DNA of 64,000 bases from Streptomyces sp. F001 (lineage in GTDB: Bacteria; Actinomycetota; Actinomycetes; Streptomycetales; Streptomycetaceae): contig NZ_QZWF01000013.1 in the NCBI RefSeq assembly GCF_004187715.1, positions 91,627 through 155,626 on the forward strand, given 5' to 3'. A model generated the notes under the pieces. It did no database searches, was not told where the DNA came from, and worked only from the letters and a program-made list of their open reading frames with translations. This document shows, piece after piece, positions 34,422-42,604 of this stretch. Position 1 is the first letter of the stretch, and every line of letters starts with the position of its first letter. The position numbers and the translations under genes were made by a program.

Positions 34422-36056
34422 ATGGCACGCAGCACCCACACCGTGACCAACCAGCCCCCACCGCTCGTCGGCTACGACGTCTTCACCGCCGACCGTGCCC
34501 TGGTGGCCGCCGTCGAACGGCACCTCGACCCGACCCTGCTCGACGAGGTCCTCGGCGAGCTGGCGGCGCTCGGGCGGACCGCCGGGTCGGCGCAGGTGCA
34601 GGAGTGGGGGGTGCTGGCCAACGAGCACCCGCCGAGGCTGCGCACCCATGACCGCTACGGCCACCGGATCGACGAGGTCGACTTCCATCCGGCCTGGCAC
34701 CGGCTGCTCGGCAAGGGCGTCGCGGCGGGCCTGACCGCGGCCTGGGCGCGGCCCGGCGGGCATGTGCGGCGGGCGGCCGGGTTCCTGGTCTGGTCGCAGG
34801 TCGACGCGGGCAACGGCTGCCCGCTGTCGATGACGCACGCCGCGGTGCCCGCCCTGCGCGCGGATCCCGAGCTGGCCGCCGAGTGGGAGCCGCGGCTGAC
34901 GTCGATGGTCTACGACCGTGAGCTGCGGCCCGCCGGCCAGAAGGCCGGGGTGCTGTTCGGGATGGGCATGACGGAGAAGCAGGGCGGCAGTGACGTCCGC
35001 GCCAACACGACCGTCGCCCGGCCCCTTGCTCAGGACGGGACGTACGAGCTGACCGGGCACAAGTGGTTCTGCTCGGCGCCGATGTCGGACGGGTTCCTGG
35101 TGCTGGCCCAGGCGCCGGGCGGGCTGACCTGCTTCCTGGTGCCGCGGGTGCTCCCCGACGGCACCCGCAACGTGTTCCTCCTGCAGCGGCTGAAGGACAA
35201 ACTGGGCAATCGGTCCAACGCGTCGAGCGAGGTCGAGTTCGACGGGACCTGGGCGCGCCGGGTCGGCGACGAGGGGCGCGGGGTGCGGACCATCATCGGG
35301 ATGGTGGCGGCGACCCGGCTCGACTGTGTGCTCGGCTCGGCGGGTCTGATGCGGCAGGCGGTCGCGCAGGCGATCCACCACTGCACGTACCGCGAGGCCT
35401 TCGGCGGAAAGCTGATCGACGCACCGCTGATGCGCAACGTTCTGGCCGATCTTGCGCTCGAGTCGGAGGCGGCGACGACGCTCGCGCTGCGGCTCGCGGC
35501 CGCCTACGACGACGGAGGCGAGCAGGAGCGCGCGTTTCTGCGGCTGGCGGTGCCGGCCGCCAAGTACTGGGTGACCAAGCGCTGTACGCCGGTGGCGGTG
35601 GAGGCGGCCGAGTGCCTGGGTGGCAACGGGTACGTGGAGGATTCGGGGCTGCCCCGGCTGGTGCGTGAGTCGCCGCTGAACTCGATCTGGGAGGGCGCGG
35701 GCAATGTCCAGGCGCTGGATGTGCTGCGGGCGTTGCAGCGCGAGCCCGCCGCGCTGAACGCCTGGCTGACCGAGGTCGGCAAGGCGCGCGGCGCGGACCA
35801 CCGGCTGGACGGCGCGATCAAGAACCTGCTGACGGAACTCGCCGACCTGGAGGGCATCGAGGCACGGGCGCGACGGATCGTCGAGCGGCTCGCGGTGGTG
35901 CTGCAGGGCTCACTGCTCGTGCGGTACGCGCCTCCGGAGGTCGCCGACGCGTTCTGCGCCTCGCGGCTGGGCGGCGACTGGGGCAGCGCGTTCGGGACGC
36001 TGCCGCACACCCTGGACCTGAGGTCGGTGGTGGCCCGGGCGCAACCGCTTTCGTGA
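34422..36056 (+). CDS. AidB-like acyl-CoA dehydrogenase
   Basis: This 544-residue flavoprotein is of the acyl-CoA dehydrogenase superfamily, AidB branch. The segments GMTEKQGGSDVRANTT, YELTGHKWFCSAPMSDGFLV, CLGGNGYVEDSGLPRLVRES and LNSIWEGAGNVQALDVLRAL match this branch, including its long C-terminal extension. In E. coli AidB is induced by alkylating agents and binds DNA; whether this homologue dehydrogenates a substrate is unknown. ATG 34422 is the start with family-typical N-terminus (THTVTNQPPPLVGYDVFTAD). A hairpin terminator follows. Confidence 0.92.
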   Translation: MARSTHTVTNQPPPLVGYDVFTADRALVAAVERHLDPTLLDEVLGELAALGRTAGSAQVQEWGVLANEHPPRLRTHDRYGHRIDEVDFHPAWHRLLGKGVAAGLTAAWARPGGHVRRAAGFLVWSQVDAGNGCPLSMTHAAVPALRADPELAAEWEPRLTSMVYDRELRPAGQKAGVLFGMGMTEKQGGSDVRANTTVARPLAQDGTYELTGHKWFCSAPMSDGFLVLAQAPGGLTCFLVPRVLPDGTRNVFLLQRLKDKLGNRSNASSEVEFDGTWARRVGDEGRGVRTIIGMVAATRLDCVLGSAGLMRQAVAQAIHHCTYREAFGGKLIDAPLMRNVLADLALESEAATTLALRLAAAYDDGGEQERAFLRLAVPAAKYWVTKRCTPVAVEAAECLGGNGYVEDSGLPRLVRESPLNSIWEGAGNVQALDVLRALQREPAALNAWLTEVGKARGADHRLDGAIKNLLTELADLEGIEARARRIVERLAVVLQGSLLVRYAPPEVADAFCASRLGGDWGSAFGTLPHTLDLRSVVARAQPLS

Positions 36057-36079
36057 ACTCAGACGTGCGAGCACGTCAG

Positions 36080-36115
36080 CAGGGGTGGTGCTGCGCCGAC
36101 ACGGCACCACCCCTG
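36080..36115 (+). terminator. Hairpin terminator after the AidB-like gene
   Basis: CAGGGGTGGTGC and GCACCACCCCTG form a perfect 12-bp stem with a 12-base loop, 23 bp after the stop codon. The following 240 bp up to the next gene show no other gene; GTTGCAAGGGGTTGCAAC at 36195-36212 is a possible regulatory repeat. Confidence 0.8.
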
Positions 36116-36356
36116 CCCACCTGGCCTGCTCGAGGCCATGAGCGCCGCACGGGCGACGTCGCTCAAGTTTCAATCACCGTACTGCTGTTCACCAGGGTTG
36201 CAAGGGGTTGCAACTTTCCGATCTCGGTGACCGGAGTGTGCCCCTCCGTCACCAATGGGCGGCAGTATGGGACGGACCATCAGGGCGCGACCGGAAACCG
36301 CGGCCCGCAGGGGTCGACACCGGTCGCACACCAGAGGTCGATCCCGGGAGAACTCA

Positions 36357-37646
36357 GTGACGCGGTCGCCGATCAACGTGACGCAGCTCGCCACCGTCGA
36401 CGCGACGCGGGCGGCACGGGTGCTCAGCGAGATGCGCGAGGCCGCCCTCTCCGGAGAGCGCACCCACCTCGCTCCCCGGCCGGTCATCGGGGAGTCCTGG
36501 GGGCGAATGCAGCGCAGCGGGGTGGACCCGGAGCACGACTTCAGATCCGGGCTGCTGTCGCCGGAGGAGATCCGGCGGCGCCGCGAGGAGTCCCCGCTGC
36601 GCCATGTACTGCCGGTGCTCAGGGAGGGGCTGGTGTCGGTCGCGGACACCGCTCACCACATCATGGTGGTCGCCGACGCGGAGGGCCGGGTGCTGTGGCG
36701 CGAGGGCAGTTCGGCGGTGCTGCGCAAGGCGGACGGGCTGGGGTTCCTGCTCGGCGCCGACTGGCGGGAGAACGTCGTCGGCACCAACGGGGTGGGCACC
36801 CCGGTGGTGGTACGGCAGCCCGTGCAGGTGTTCGCCGCGGAGCACTTCGTGCGCTCGCACGCCTCCTGGACCTGCGCCGGCGCTCCCATCACGGATCCGC
36901 GGGACGGCCGGCTGATCGGCGTGGTGGACGTCAGCGGCCCGCTGGAGACGATGCATCCGGCCACCCTCGCCTGGGTCGATTCGGTGGCCAAGCTCGCCGA
37001 GGCGCGGCTGCGGGAACTGCATCTGAGTGCGCTGGAGCGGCTGCGCGCGGTGGGCGCGCCGGTGCTCGCCCGGCTGGCCGGCCGTGCGCTGGTGGTGGAC
37101 CGGGACGGCTGGACCGCGACGGTCACCGGGATGCCGTACACCAGCCGGATCGGGTTGCCCAAGTCGCTGTCGGCGGGCCGCCGATGGCTGCCGGCGCTCG
37201 GGCTGTGCACGGTGGAGCCGCTCGCCGAGGGCTGGCTGGTGCGGGCGGCCGACGAGCCGGTGCCGCCCGGGGCCACCCGGATCGTGCTGGACCTGGGACA
37301 GCCGCGCCGCTGGTCGGTGACGGTGTCCGGCAGCGCGGGTTCCTGGACGCACGAACTGAGTCCGCGGCACAGCGAGTTGCTGTTCCTGCTGGCCCAGCAC
37401 CCGGCCGGCCGCAGCGCCGCGCAGCTCGCGCAGGACATGTGCGGCGATCCGGCCCGCACGGTGACGGTGCGTGCCGAGTTGTCGCGGGTCCGGCGGTACC
37501 TCGGGAGTTTTCTGGAACACCGGCCGTACCGTTTCCGTGAGGGTGTGGAGATCGAGGTGATCCTGCCGTCCGACCCGCGCGAGCTGCTGCCGCACTCGAC
37601 CGCACCGGCGGTGGTCCGGGCCCGGGCGTCGGCAACCGTGCCCTGA
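36357..37646 (+). CDS. GAF-domain transcriptional regulator
   Basis: This 429-residue protein resembles the sensor half of AcoR-type activators: IGESWGRMQRSGVDPEHDF at the N-terminus, then a GAF domain (VLREGLVSVADTAHHIMVVA, NVVGTNGVGTPVVVRQPVQV, GAPITDPRDGRLIGVVDVSG). There is no sigma-54 AAA domain. Instead a C-terminal winged-helix-like segment (LSPRHSELLFLLAQHPAGRS, then VTVRAELSRVRRYLGSFL) is expected to bind DNA. GTG 36357 follows GGGAGAACTCA, a good ribosome site. Effector and target are unknown. Confidence 0.83.
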   Translation: MTRSPINVTQLATVDATRAARVLSEMREAALSGERTHLAPRPVIGESWGRMQRSGVDPEHDFRSGLLSPEEIRRRREESPLRHVLPVLREGLVSVADTAHHIMVVADAEGRVLWREGSSAVLRKADGLGFLLGADWRENVVGTNGVGTPVVVRQPVQVFAAEHFVRSHASWTCAGAPITDPRDGRLIGVVDVSGPLETMHPATLAWVDSVAKLAEARLRELHLSALERLRAVGAPVLARLAGRALVVDRDGWTATVTGMPYTSRIGLPKSLSAGRRWLPALGLCTVEPLAEGWLVRAADEPVPPGATRIVLDLGQPRRWSVTVSGSAGSWTHELSPRHSELLFLLAQHPAGRSAAQLAQDMCGDPARTVTVRAELSRVRRYLGSFLEHRPYRFREGVEIEVILPSDPRELLPHSTAPAVVRARASATVP

Positions 37647-37738
37647 CCTGCGGCGACCATGCTCCGACCCGAGGGTGCGTCGGTACGGTCACAAGGCGGT
37701 ATCTTCCGCGGAATTACGGGGTCTTCGTCCACGACGCC

Positions 37739-37771
37739 GGTGACCTGCCGTAGCATCCCCTACGGGTCACC
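37739..37771. terminator. Possible hairpin between GAF regulator and secreted protein gene
   Basis: GGTGAC...CCGTAG pairs with CTACGG...GTCACC around a 6-base loop, with a 3-base bulge (CTG) on the left arm. It lies 93 bp after the regulator's stop and 63 bp before the next gene, so it could be a terminator or a regulatory site. Confidence 0.4.
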
Positions 37772-37833
37772 CCACCTGCTCCTGGACCAACGCACGGATC
37801 ACCAGGTGCAGTTGGCCCGCCTCGGGAGGACGG

Positions 37834-39066
37834 ATGAAGCATCGCGGCAGACACCGCCGACGCAAGCAGGGCCGGGCACTGCGGGCGTTCCTGGCCGGGA
37901 CCGCCCTCGCGCTCACCGGCGCCGCCACCCTGATCAGCACCTCCCAGGCCACGGTCAGCGCCGATCCGGGCGCCCTGAAACCGCTCCCTTCCGACGTCTC
38001 GCTCGAGGCACTGCGCCTCCACGAGGAACCGCTCCCGTCGCCGGCCTCGGCAGCGGGCGGCACCGTCGGGGTCGGCACCGTCCTCGCGGACGCCGACCAC
38101 GCCCTGCGCCCCGCAGCCGACTGCACCGGCGCCGAGCGCCGTGCGCTGCCCGTCTCGCCCGCCGCCACCCGCGCCCACTGCTGGGCCGGGGACGACACCG
38201 AGGGGTGGCGGCCGGGCGCGGTCACCACCTCCGGGGACGCCGACGACGACGGCCGCTGGGGCGCGAACCGGGTGATCCTCTCCGGCTGGAGCGACCACAG
38301 GGGCGCCGCCCGGGTTGCCTTCGTCGATGCGAACGACCCCGGCCGGCTCTCCTACACCTGGGCGCTGCTCGCCGTCCCCGCCGCCGACGGCCGCGACAAC
38401 CGCCCACTCCTGTCGCCGCTGTCCGGCATGGTCTGGTACCAGGACAAGCTGCTGGTCACCGGCGACGAGGGGCGCGCCCTGTACGTGTACGACCTGGACC
38501 GCATCCAGCGCACCACCACCGACACCGACGACGCCACGACCGACCGGACACCCGGCGGCCCGGCGGCACGCGGCATCGGATACGTGCTGCCCGCCGTCGG
38601 CTCGTACCGCCTGCCGGGCGGGACCCGTATGGGCGGCCTCTCCCTGGACCGCAGCACCACGCCGGACAGCCTGGTCGCGAGTGAGTCGGTACCGGCGGGC
38701 GACGACCGGCCGACCCGGCTGTGGCGCTACTCCCTCAGCGACGACCCGTCGGGCGCCGGACTCCTGACCACCGGCCCCTACGAGGCCTACGAGACGAAGG
38801 CGACCGGCGTCCGGGGCGTGCTCTCCTACCGCGACCGGTGGTACCTGGCCCGCGCGGCCGGTGAGCACGACGGGCACGGGACGCTGTGGCGGCAGGACCC
38901 GGGCGGCGCGCAGGCGGCGCGGTGCGGAACCGACGAGACGTATCAGTGCTGGAGCGGCCCCGCGCAGTCGCTGTCCCACTGGGAGGAGACCGGCGAGGTC
39001 TGGTCGCAGTCGGGGCGGGTACTGTTCTCGCTGCCCTTGCACACGATCGACAGGGCGATGGACTAG
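37834..39066 (+). CDS. Secreted protein of unknown function
   Basis: This 410-residue protein begins with a very basic n-region (KHRGRHRRRKQGRALR) and a hydrophobic core (AFLAGTALALTGAATLI) with probable cleavage near STSQATVSA. The mature part looks like a beta-propeller-type secreted protein: repeated strand-rich segments such as LSPLSGMVWYQDKLLVTGDE, GRALYVYDLDRI and GVRGVLSYRDRWYLARAAGE. I do not recognise a named domain. It is flanked by unrelated genes and probably transcribed alone. Confidence 0.75.
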   Translation: MKHRGRHRRRKQGRALRAFLAGTALALTGAATLISTSQATVSADPGALKPLPSDVSLEALRLHEEPLPSPASAAGGTVGVGTVLADADHALRPAADCTGAERRALPVSPAATRAHCWAGDDTEGWRPGAVTTSGDADDDGRWGANRVILSGWSDHRGAARVAFVDANDPGRLSYTWALLAVPAADGRDNRPLLSPLSGMVWYQDKLLVTGDEGRALYVYDLDRIQRTTTDTDDATTDRTPGGPAARGIGYVLPAVGSYRLPGGTRMGGLSLDRSTTPDSLVASESVPAGDDRPTRLWRYSLSDDPSGAGLLTTGPYEAYETKATGVRGVLSYRDRWYLARAAGEHDGHGTLWRQDPGGAQAARCGTDETYQCWSGPAQSLSHWEETGEVWSQSGRVLFSLPLHTIDRAMD

Positions 39067-39112
39067 CTGGGCCGATCGACAGGGCACCGGACCGGATGAT
39101 TCCCTGTCCGGC

Positions 39113-39685
39113 ATGACGAACATCCCCGTGACCACCTGGTCCCTGGAGCAGAGCACACCCACCGACCTGCTCCCGGCCGCCGCTCCGGAGGGCGACATAC
39201 GCATCGTCCGCGCCGAGGTGCCCTCGCCCGAGTTCAGCCGTTTCCTGTACGCGTCCGTCGGCGGCGACATCCGCTGGACCGACCGGCTCGGCTGGACCTA
39301 CGCGCAGTGGCGGGAGTACCTGGACCGGCCCGGGGTGGAGACCTGGGTGGCCTACGACCGGGGCACGCCCGCCGGGTACGTCGAACTGGAGCCGCAGGAC
39401 GACGGGGTGGTGGAGATCGTCTACTTCGGGCTGGTTCCCGCCTTCCGCGGGCGCCGCATCGGCGGACACCTGCTGTCGTACGGCACCGCGCGCGCCTGGG
39501 ACCTGGCGGACCGCTGGCCGGGCCTGGCGTCGACGAAGCGGGTGTGGCTGCACACCTGCAGCAAGGACGGCGAGCACGCGATGGACAACTACCTGCGCCG
39601 CGGCTTCCAGCTCTTCGACACCAAGGTCGAGGAGGAGCCGGACGTGGCCACGCCCGGCCCCTGGCCCGGCGCATACCCTGTCTGA
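39113..39685 (+). CDS. GNAT-family acetyltransferase
   Basis: This 190-residue protein has the GNAT core: VETWVAYDRGTPAGYVELEP and the acetyl-CoA-binding loop VPAFRGRRIGGHLLSYGTAR. The C-terminal part (KRVWLHTCSKDGEHAMDNYL, RRGFQLFDTKVEE) completes the fold. ATG 39113 is 46 bp after the preceding stop; the frame is open upstream inside the previous gene but unrelated. Substrate unknown. It ends about 40 bp before a conserved inverted repeat that begins the sulfur cluster's control region. Confidence 0.85.
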   Translation: MTNIPVTTWSLEQSTPTDLLPAAAPEGDIRIVRAEVPSPEFSRFLYASVGGDIRWTDRLGWTYAQWREYLDRPGVETWVAYDRGTPAGYVELEPQDDGVVEIVYFGLVPAFRGRRIGGHLLSYGTARAWDLADRWPGLASTKRVWLHTCSKDGEHAMDNYLRRGFQLFDTKVEEEPDVATPGPWPGAYPV

Positions 39686-39725
39686 CCTGGCCCGACAAGA
39701 CGGCGTTCGCGCCATGTGAGCGACG

Positions 39726-39758
39726 ACACCCTTGTTCCGGAATCCGAGACAAGGGTGT
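39726..39758. promoter_or_regulatory. Perfect 10-bp inverted repeat upstream of the sulfur operon
   Basis: ACACCCTTGT and ACAAGGGTGT are perfect reverse complements separated by 13 bases. The right arm ends 3 bp before a good -10 box (TATGAT, 39762-39767), so it spans the -35 area of the presumed cys promoter. It may be an operator for a sulfur regulator; it could alternatively be the acetyltransferase terminator, although no T-run follows. Confidence 0.5.
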
Positions 39759-39761
39759 CCG

Positions 39762-39767
39762 TATGAT
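39762..39767 (+). promoter_or_regulatory. Probable -10 box of the sulfur-assimilation operon
   Basis: TATGAT is one base from the consensus TATAAT and lies 45 bp before the leader peptide start. No good -35 is seen at normal spacing, where the inverted repeat lies, which suggests that a regulator controls this promoter. Confidence 0.5.
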
Positions 39768-39812
39768 GGACGAAGCTGGACTCTGTCCAGATCGCCATGA
39801 CACGCTTCCGTC

Positions 39813-39896
39813 ATGTCTGGAACTGGAATTGCCTTGGTGAGTCGGCGGCACGTCGACCTCGGCCGCATGTCCAGCGCCATCTGTCCGGCGAGCTGA
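39813..39896 (+). CDS. Cysteine-type leader peptide before sulfite reductase
   Basis: This 27-residue ORF begins MSGTGIALVSRRHVDLGR and ends SSAICPAS. The RRHVDL core followed by S-A-x-C near the end is the pattern of short actinomycete leader peptides found before sulfur-metabolism genes. A Cys codon close to the end fits control by ribosome stalling when cysteinyl-tRNA is scarce. It ends 127 bp before the sulfite reductase gene; that interval holds two copies of ATGCGCCCGTA (39947 and 39965) that could take part in alternative RNA folding. The mechanism is inferred, the motif is seen. Confidence 0.8.
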   Translation: MSGTGIALVSRRHVDLGRMSSAICPAS

Positions 39897-40023
39897 GACC
39901 TCTCCAGCAACGCCGTTCTCCCCCCTTTGTCTGCCCCTGCGCAACGATGCGCCCGTATGCCCCCATGCGCCCGTACGCGCAGGTCAGAGCCGCTTCCCAG
40001 CCTGCCCCGAAGGACCTATAACC

Positions 40024-41721
40024 ATGGCCGCCACCCCGCAAGATCCTGCCGCCGCGACTTCCCGCCGCAAGGTGAGCCGTCACCGCGGCGAGGGGCAGTG
40101 GGCCGCGGGGCACTTCACCCCGCTCAACGGCAACGAGCAGTTCAAGAAGGACGACGACGGTCTCAATGTGCGGACACGCATTGAGACGATCTACTCCAAG
40201 CGCGGCTTCGACTCCATCGACCCCAACGACCTGCGCGGCCGGATGCGCTGGTGGGGTCTGTACACCCAGCGCAAGCCCGGGATCGACGGCGGCAAGACCG
40301 CGATCCTGGAGCCGGAGGAGCTGGACGACGAGTACTTCATGCTGCGGGTGCGCATCGACGGCGGGCGGCTCACCACCCAGCAGCTGCGGGTGATCGGGGA
40401 GATCTCGCAGGAGTTCGCGCGCGGCACGGCCGACATCACCGACCGGCAGAACGTCCAGTACCACTGGATCCGGATCGAGGACGTGCCCGAGATCTGGAAC
40501 CGCCTGGAGGCGGTCGGCCTGTCCACCACCGAGGCCTGCGGTGACACGCCCCGCGTCGTCCTCGGCTCGCCGGTCGCCGGTATCGCCGCCGACGAGATCA
40601 TCGACGGCTCCCCGGCCATCGAGGAGATCCAGCGCCGGATCATCGGCAACAAGGCCTTCTCGAACCTGCCCCGCAAGTTCAAGTCCGCGATCTCCGGCTC
40701 GCCGCTCCTCGACGTGGCGCACGAGATCAACGACATCGCGTTCGTCGGCGTCGACCACCCCGAGCACGGCCCCGGCTTCGACCTGTGGGTCGGCGGCGGC
40801 CTGTCCACCAACCCGAAGATCGGCGTCCGGCTCGGCGCCTGGGTGCCGCTGGACGAGGTCCCGGACGTCTACGAGGGCGTCATCTCGATCTTCCGCGACT
40901 ACGGCTACCGGCGCCTGCGTACGCGCGCCCGCCTGAAGTTCCTCGTCGCCGACTGGGGCGCGGAGAAGTTCCGGCAGGTGCTGGAGGACGAGTACCTCAA
41001 GCGCAAGCTGGTCGACGGGCCCGCGCCCGCCCAGCCCGTGGAGCGCTGGCGCGACCACGTCGGCGTGCACCGGCAGAAGGACGGCCGCTACTACGTCGGT
41101 TTCGCCCCGCGCGTCGGCCGGGTCGACGGCACCACCCTGACGAAGATCGCCGACTTGGCGGAGGCACACGGCTCGGGCCGGGTCCGCACCACGGTCGAGC
41201 AGAAGATGATCGTGCTCGACGTGGACGAGTCGCAGGTCGACTCCCTGACCGAGGGCCTGGAGGCGCTGGACCTCACGGTGCAGCCCTCGCCGTTCCGGCG
41301 CGGCACCATGGCCTGCACCGGCATCGAGTACTGCAAGCTCGCCATCGTCGAGACCAAGGCGCGCGGTGCCTCCCTGATCGACGAACTGGAGCGCCGGATC
41401 CCGGACTTCGACGAGCCGATCACCATCAACATCAACGGCTGCCCGAACGCCTGCGCCCGTATCCAGGTGGCGGACATCGGTCTCAAGGGGCAGCTGGTCA
41501 TGAACGACCAGGGCGAGCAGGTCGAGGGCTACCAGGTGCACCTGGGCGGCGCCCTCGGCCTGGAGGCCGGTTTCGGCCGCAAGGTGCGCGGTCTGAAGGT
41601 CACCGCGCAGGAGCTGCCCGACTACGTCGAGCGCGTCCTGAAGCGCTTCCAGGCGGAGCGCGAGGAAGGCGAGCGGTTCGCGACCTGGGCGGCCCGCGCC
41701 TCCGAGGAGGCCCTCTCATGA
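40024..41721 (+). CDS. sir: Assimilatory (ferredoxin-type) sulfite reductase
   Basis: This 565-residue siroheme/4Fe-4S enzyme reduces sulfite to sulfide in the cytoplasm. The cluster/siroheme ligands are visible as ACTGIEYCK (Cys-x5-Cys) and NINGCPNACAR (Cys-x3-Cys) in the C-terminal half, and the ferrodoxin-like repeats as ISQEFARGTADITDRQNVQY. Length and single-chain form match the ferredoxin-dependent nitrite/sulfite reductase family; genetic context identifies sulfite as the substrate. AAGGACC lies 8 bases before the ATG. Its stop overlaps the next gene by 4 bp. Confidence 0.93.
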   Translation: MAATPQDPAAATSRRKVSRHRGEGQWAAGHFTPLNGNEQFKKDDDGLNVRTRIETIYSKRGFDSIDPNDLRGRMRWWGLYTQRKPGIDGGKTAILEPEELDDEYFMLRVRIDGGRLTTQQLRVIGEISQEFARGTADITDRQNVQYHWIRIEDVPEIWNRLEAVGLSTTEACGDTPRVVLGSPVAGIAADEIIDGSPAIEEIQRRIIGNKAFSNLPRKFKSAISGSPLLDVAHEINDIAFVGVDHPEHGPGFDLWVGGGLSTNPKIGVRLGAWVPLDEVPDVYEGVISIFRDYGYRRLRTRARLKFLVADWGAEKFRQVLEDEYLKRKLVDGPAPAQPVERWRDHVGVHRQKDGRYYVGFAPRVGRVDGTTLTKIADLAEAHGSGRVRTTVEQKMIVLDVDESQVDSLTEGLEALDLTVQPSPFRRGTMACTGIEYCKLAIVETKARGASLIDELERRIPDFDEPITININGCPNACARIQVADIGLKGQLVMNDQGEQVEGYQVHLGGALGLEAGFGRKVRGLKVTAQELPDYVERVLKRFQAEREEGERFATWAARASEEALS

Positions 41722-41897
41722 GTGAGCGTGCCGCGCCCTTCTACTGCCCCTACTGCGGCGACGAGGACCTGCGTCCCAGCGAACAGGGCCACGGCGCCTG
41801 GGAATGCGCGGCGTGCAACCGCGCCTTCCAGCTGAAGTTCCTCGGGCTGCTGGCCCGCGGGCTCCAGCACGACCCAACGGGAGGGGACCCGACATGA
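41718..41897 (+). CDS. Small zinc-ribbon protein of the sulfur operon
   Basis: This 59-residue protein has two Cys pairs, FYCPYCGDED and WECAACNRAF, forming a zinc-ribbon or small iron-sulfur site. It is coupled by ATGA overlaps to sulfite reductase upstream and to cysH downstream, so its stoichiometry is tied to both reductases. No function is known to me. It could be a zinc- or redox-linked adaptor or electron carrier for sulfite or APS reduction; the position is the main clue. Confidence 0.85.
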   Translation: MSERAAPFYCPYCGDEDLRPSEQGHGAWECAACNRAFQLKFLGLLARGLQHDPTGGDPT

Positions 41898-42604
41898 CGA
41901 CGGCTCAGGAAGACCGAGCGACCCAGGAGTTGAAGGATCTCGCCGAGCAGGCCGGCCGCGAACTGGAGGACGCCTCCGCACTGGAGATCCTCCAGTGGGC
42001 CGCCGACACTTTCGGCAAGCGGTTCTGCGTGACCTCCTCGATGGAGGACGCGGTGGTCGCCCACCTCGCCTCCCGCGCGATGCCCGGAGTCGACGTCGTC
42101 TTCCTCGACACCGGCTATCACTTCGAGGAGACCATCGGCACCCGGGACGCGGTCGAGGCCGTGATGGACGTCAACGTCATCACCCTCACCCCACGCCAGA
42201 CGGTCGCCGAGCAGGACGCCGAGTACGGCCCGAAGCTGCACGACCGGGACCCCGACCGGTGCTGCTTCCTGCGCAAGGTCCAGCCGCTGGAGCAGGGCCT
42301 GCGCGGCTACGACGCCTGGGCGACCGGACTGCGCCGCGACGAGTCCCCGACCCGGGCGAACACCCCGGTCGTCGCGTGGGACGAGAAGCGCCAGAAGGTG
42401 AAGATCTCCCCCATCGCCCGCTGGACCCAGGACGACGTGGACGCCTACGTCGCCGAACACGGCGTCCTCACCAACCCTCTGCTGATGGACGGATACGCCT
42501 CCATCGGCTGCGCCCCCTGCACCCGCCGGGTCCTCGAGGGCGAGGACGCGCGGGCAGGCCGCTGGGCCGGGCGGGCCAAGACCGAGTGCGGGCTGCACGG
42601 ATGA
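41894..42604 (+). CDS. cysH: Assimilatory APS/PAPS reductase
   Basis: This 236-residue thioredoxin- or glutaredoxin-dependent reductase turns APS (or PAPS) into sulfite. CCFLRKVQPL and IGCAPCTRRV give the Cys-Cys and Cys-x2-Cys ligands of a 4Fe-4S cluster, and the C-terminal KTECGLHG carries the catalytic Cys. The cluster-type motif is characteristic of APS reductases, so APS is the more likely substrate even though an APS kinase gene follows. GAGGGGACCCGAC precedes the ATG. It overlaps its neighbours by 4 bp on both sides. Confidence 0.95.
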   Translation: MTTAQEDRATQELKDLAEQAGRELEDASALEILQWAADTFGKRFCVTSSMEDAVVAHLASRAMPGVDVVFLDTGYHFEETIGTRDAVEAVMDVNVITLTPRQTVAEQDAEYGPKLHDRDPDRCCFLRKVQPLEQGLRGYDAWATGLRRDESPTRANTPVVAWDEKRQKVKISPIARWTQDDVDAYVAEHGVLTNPLLMDGYASIGCAPCTRRVLEGEDARAGRWAGRAKTECGLHG

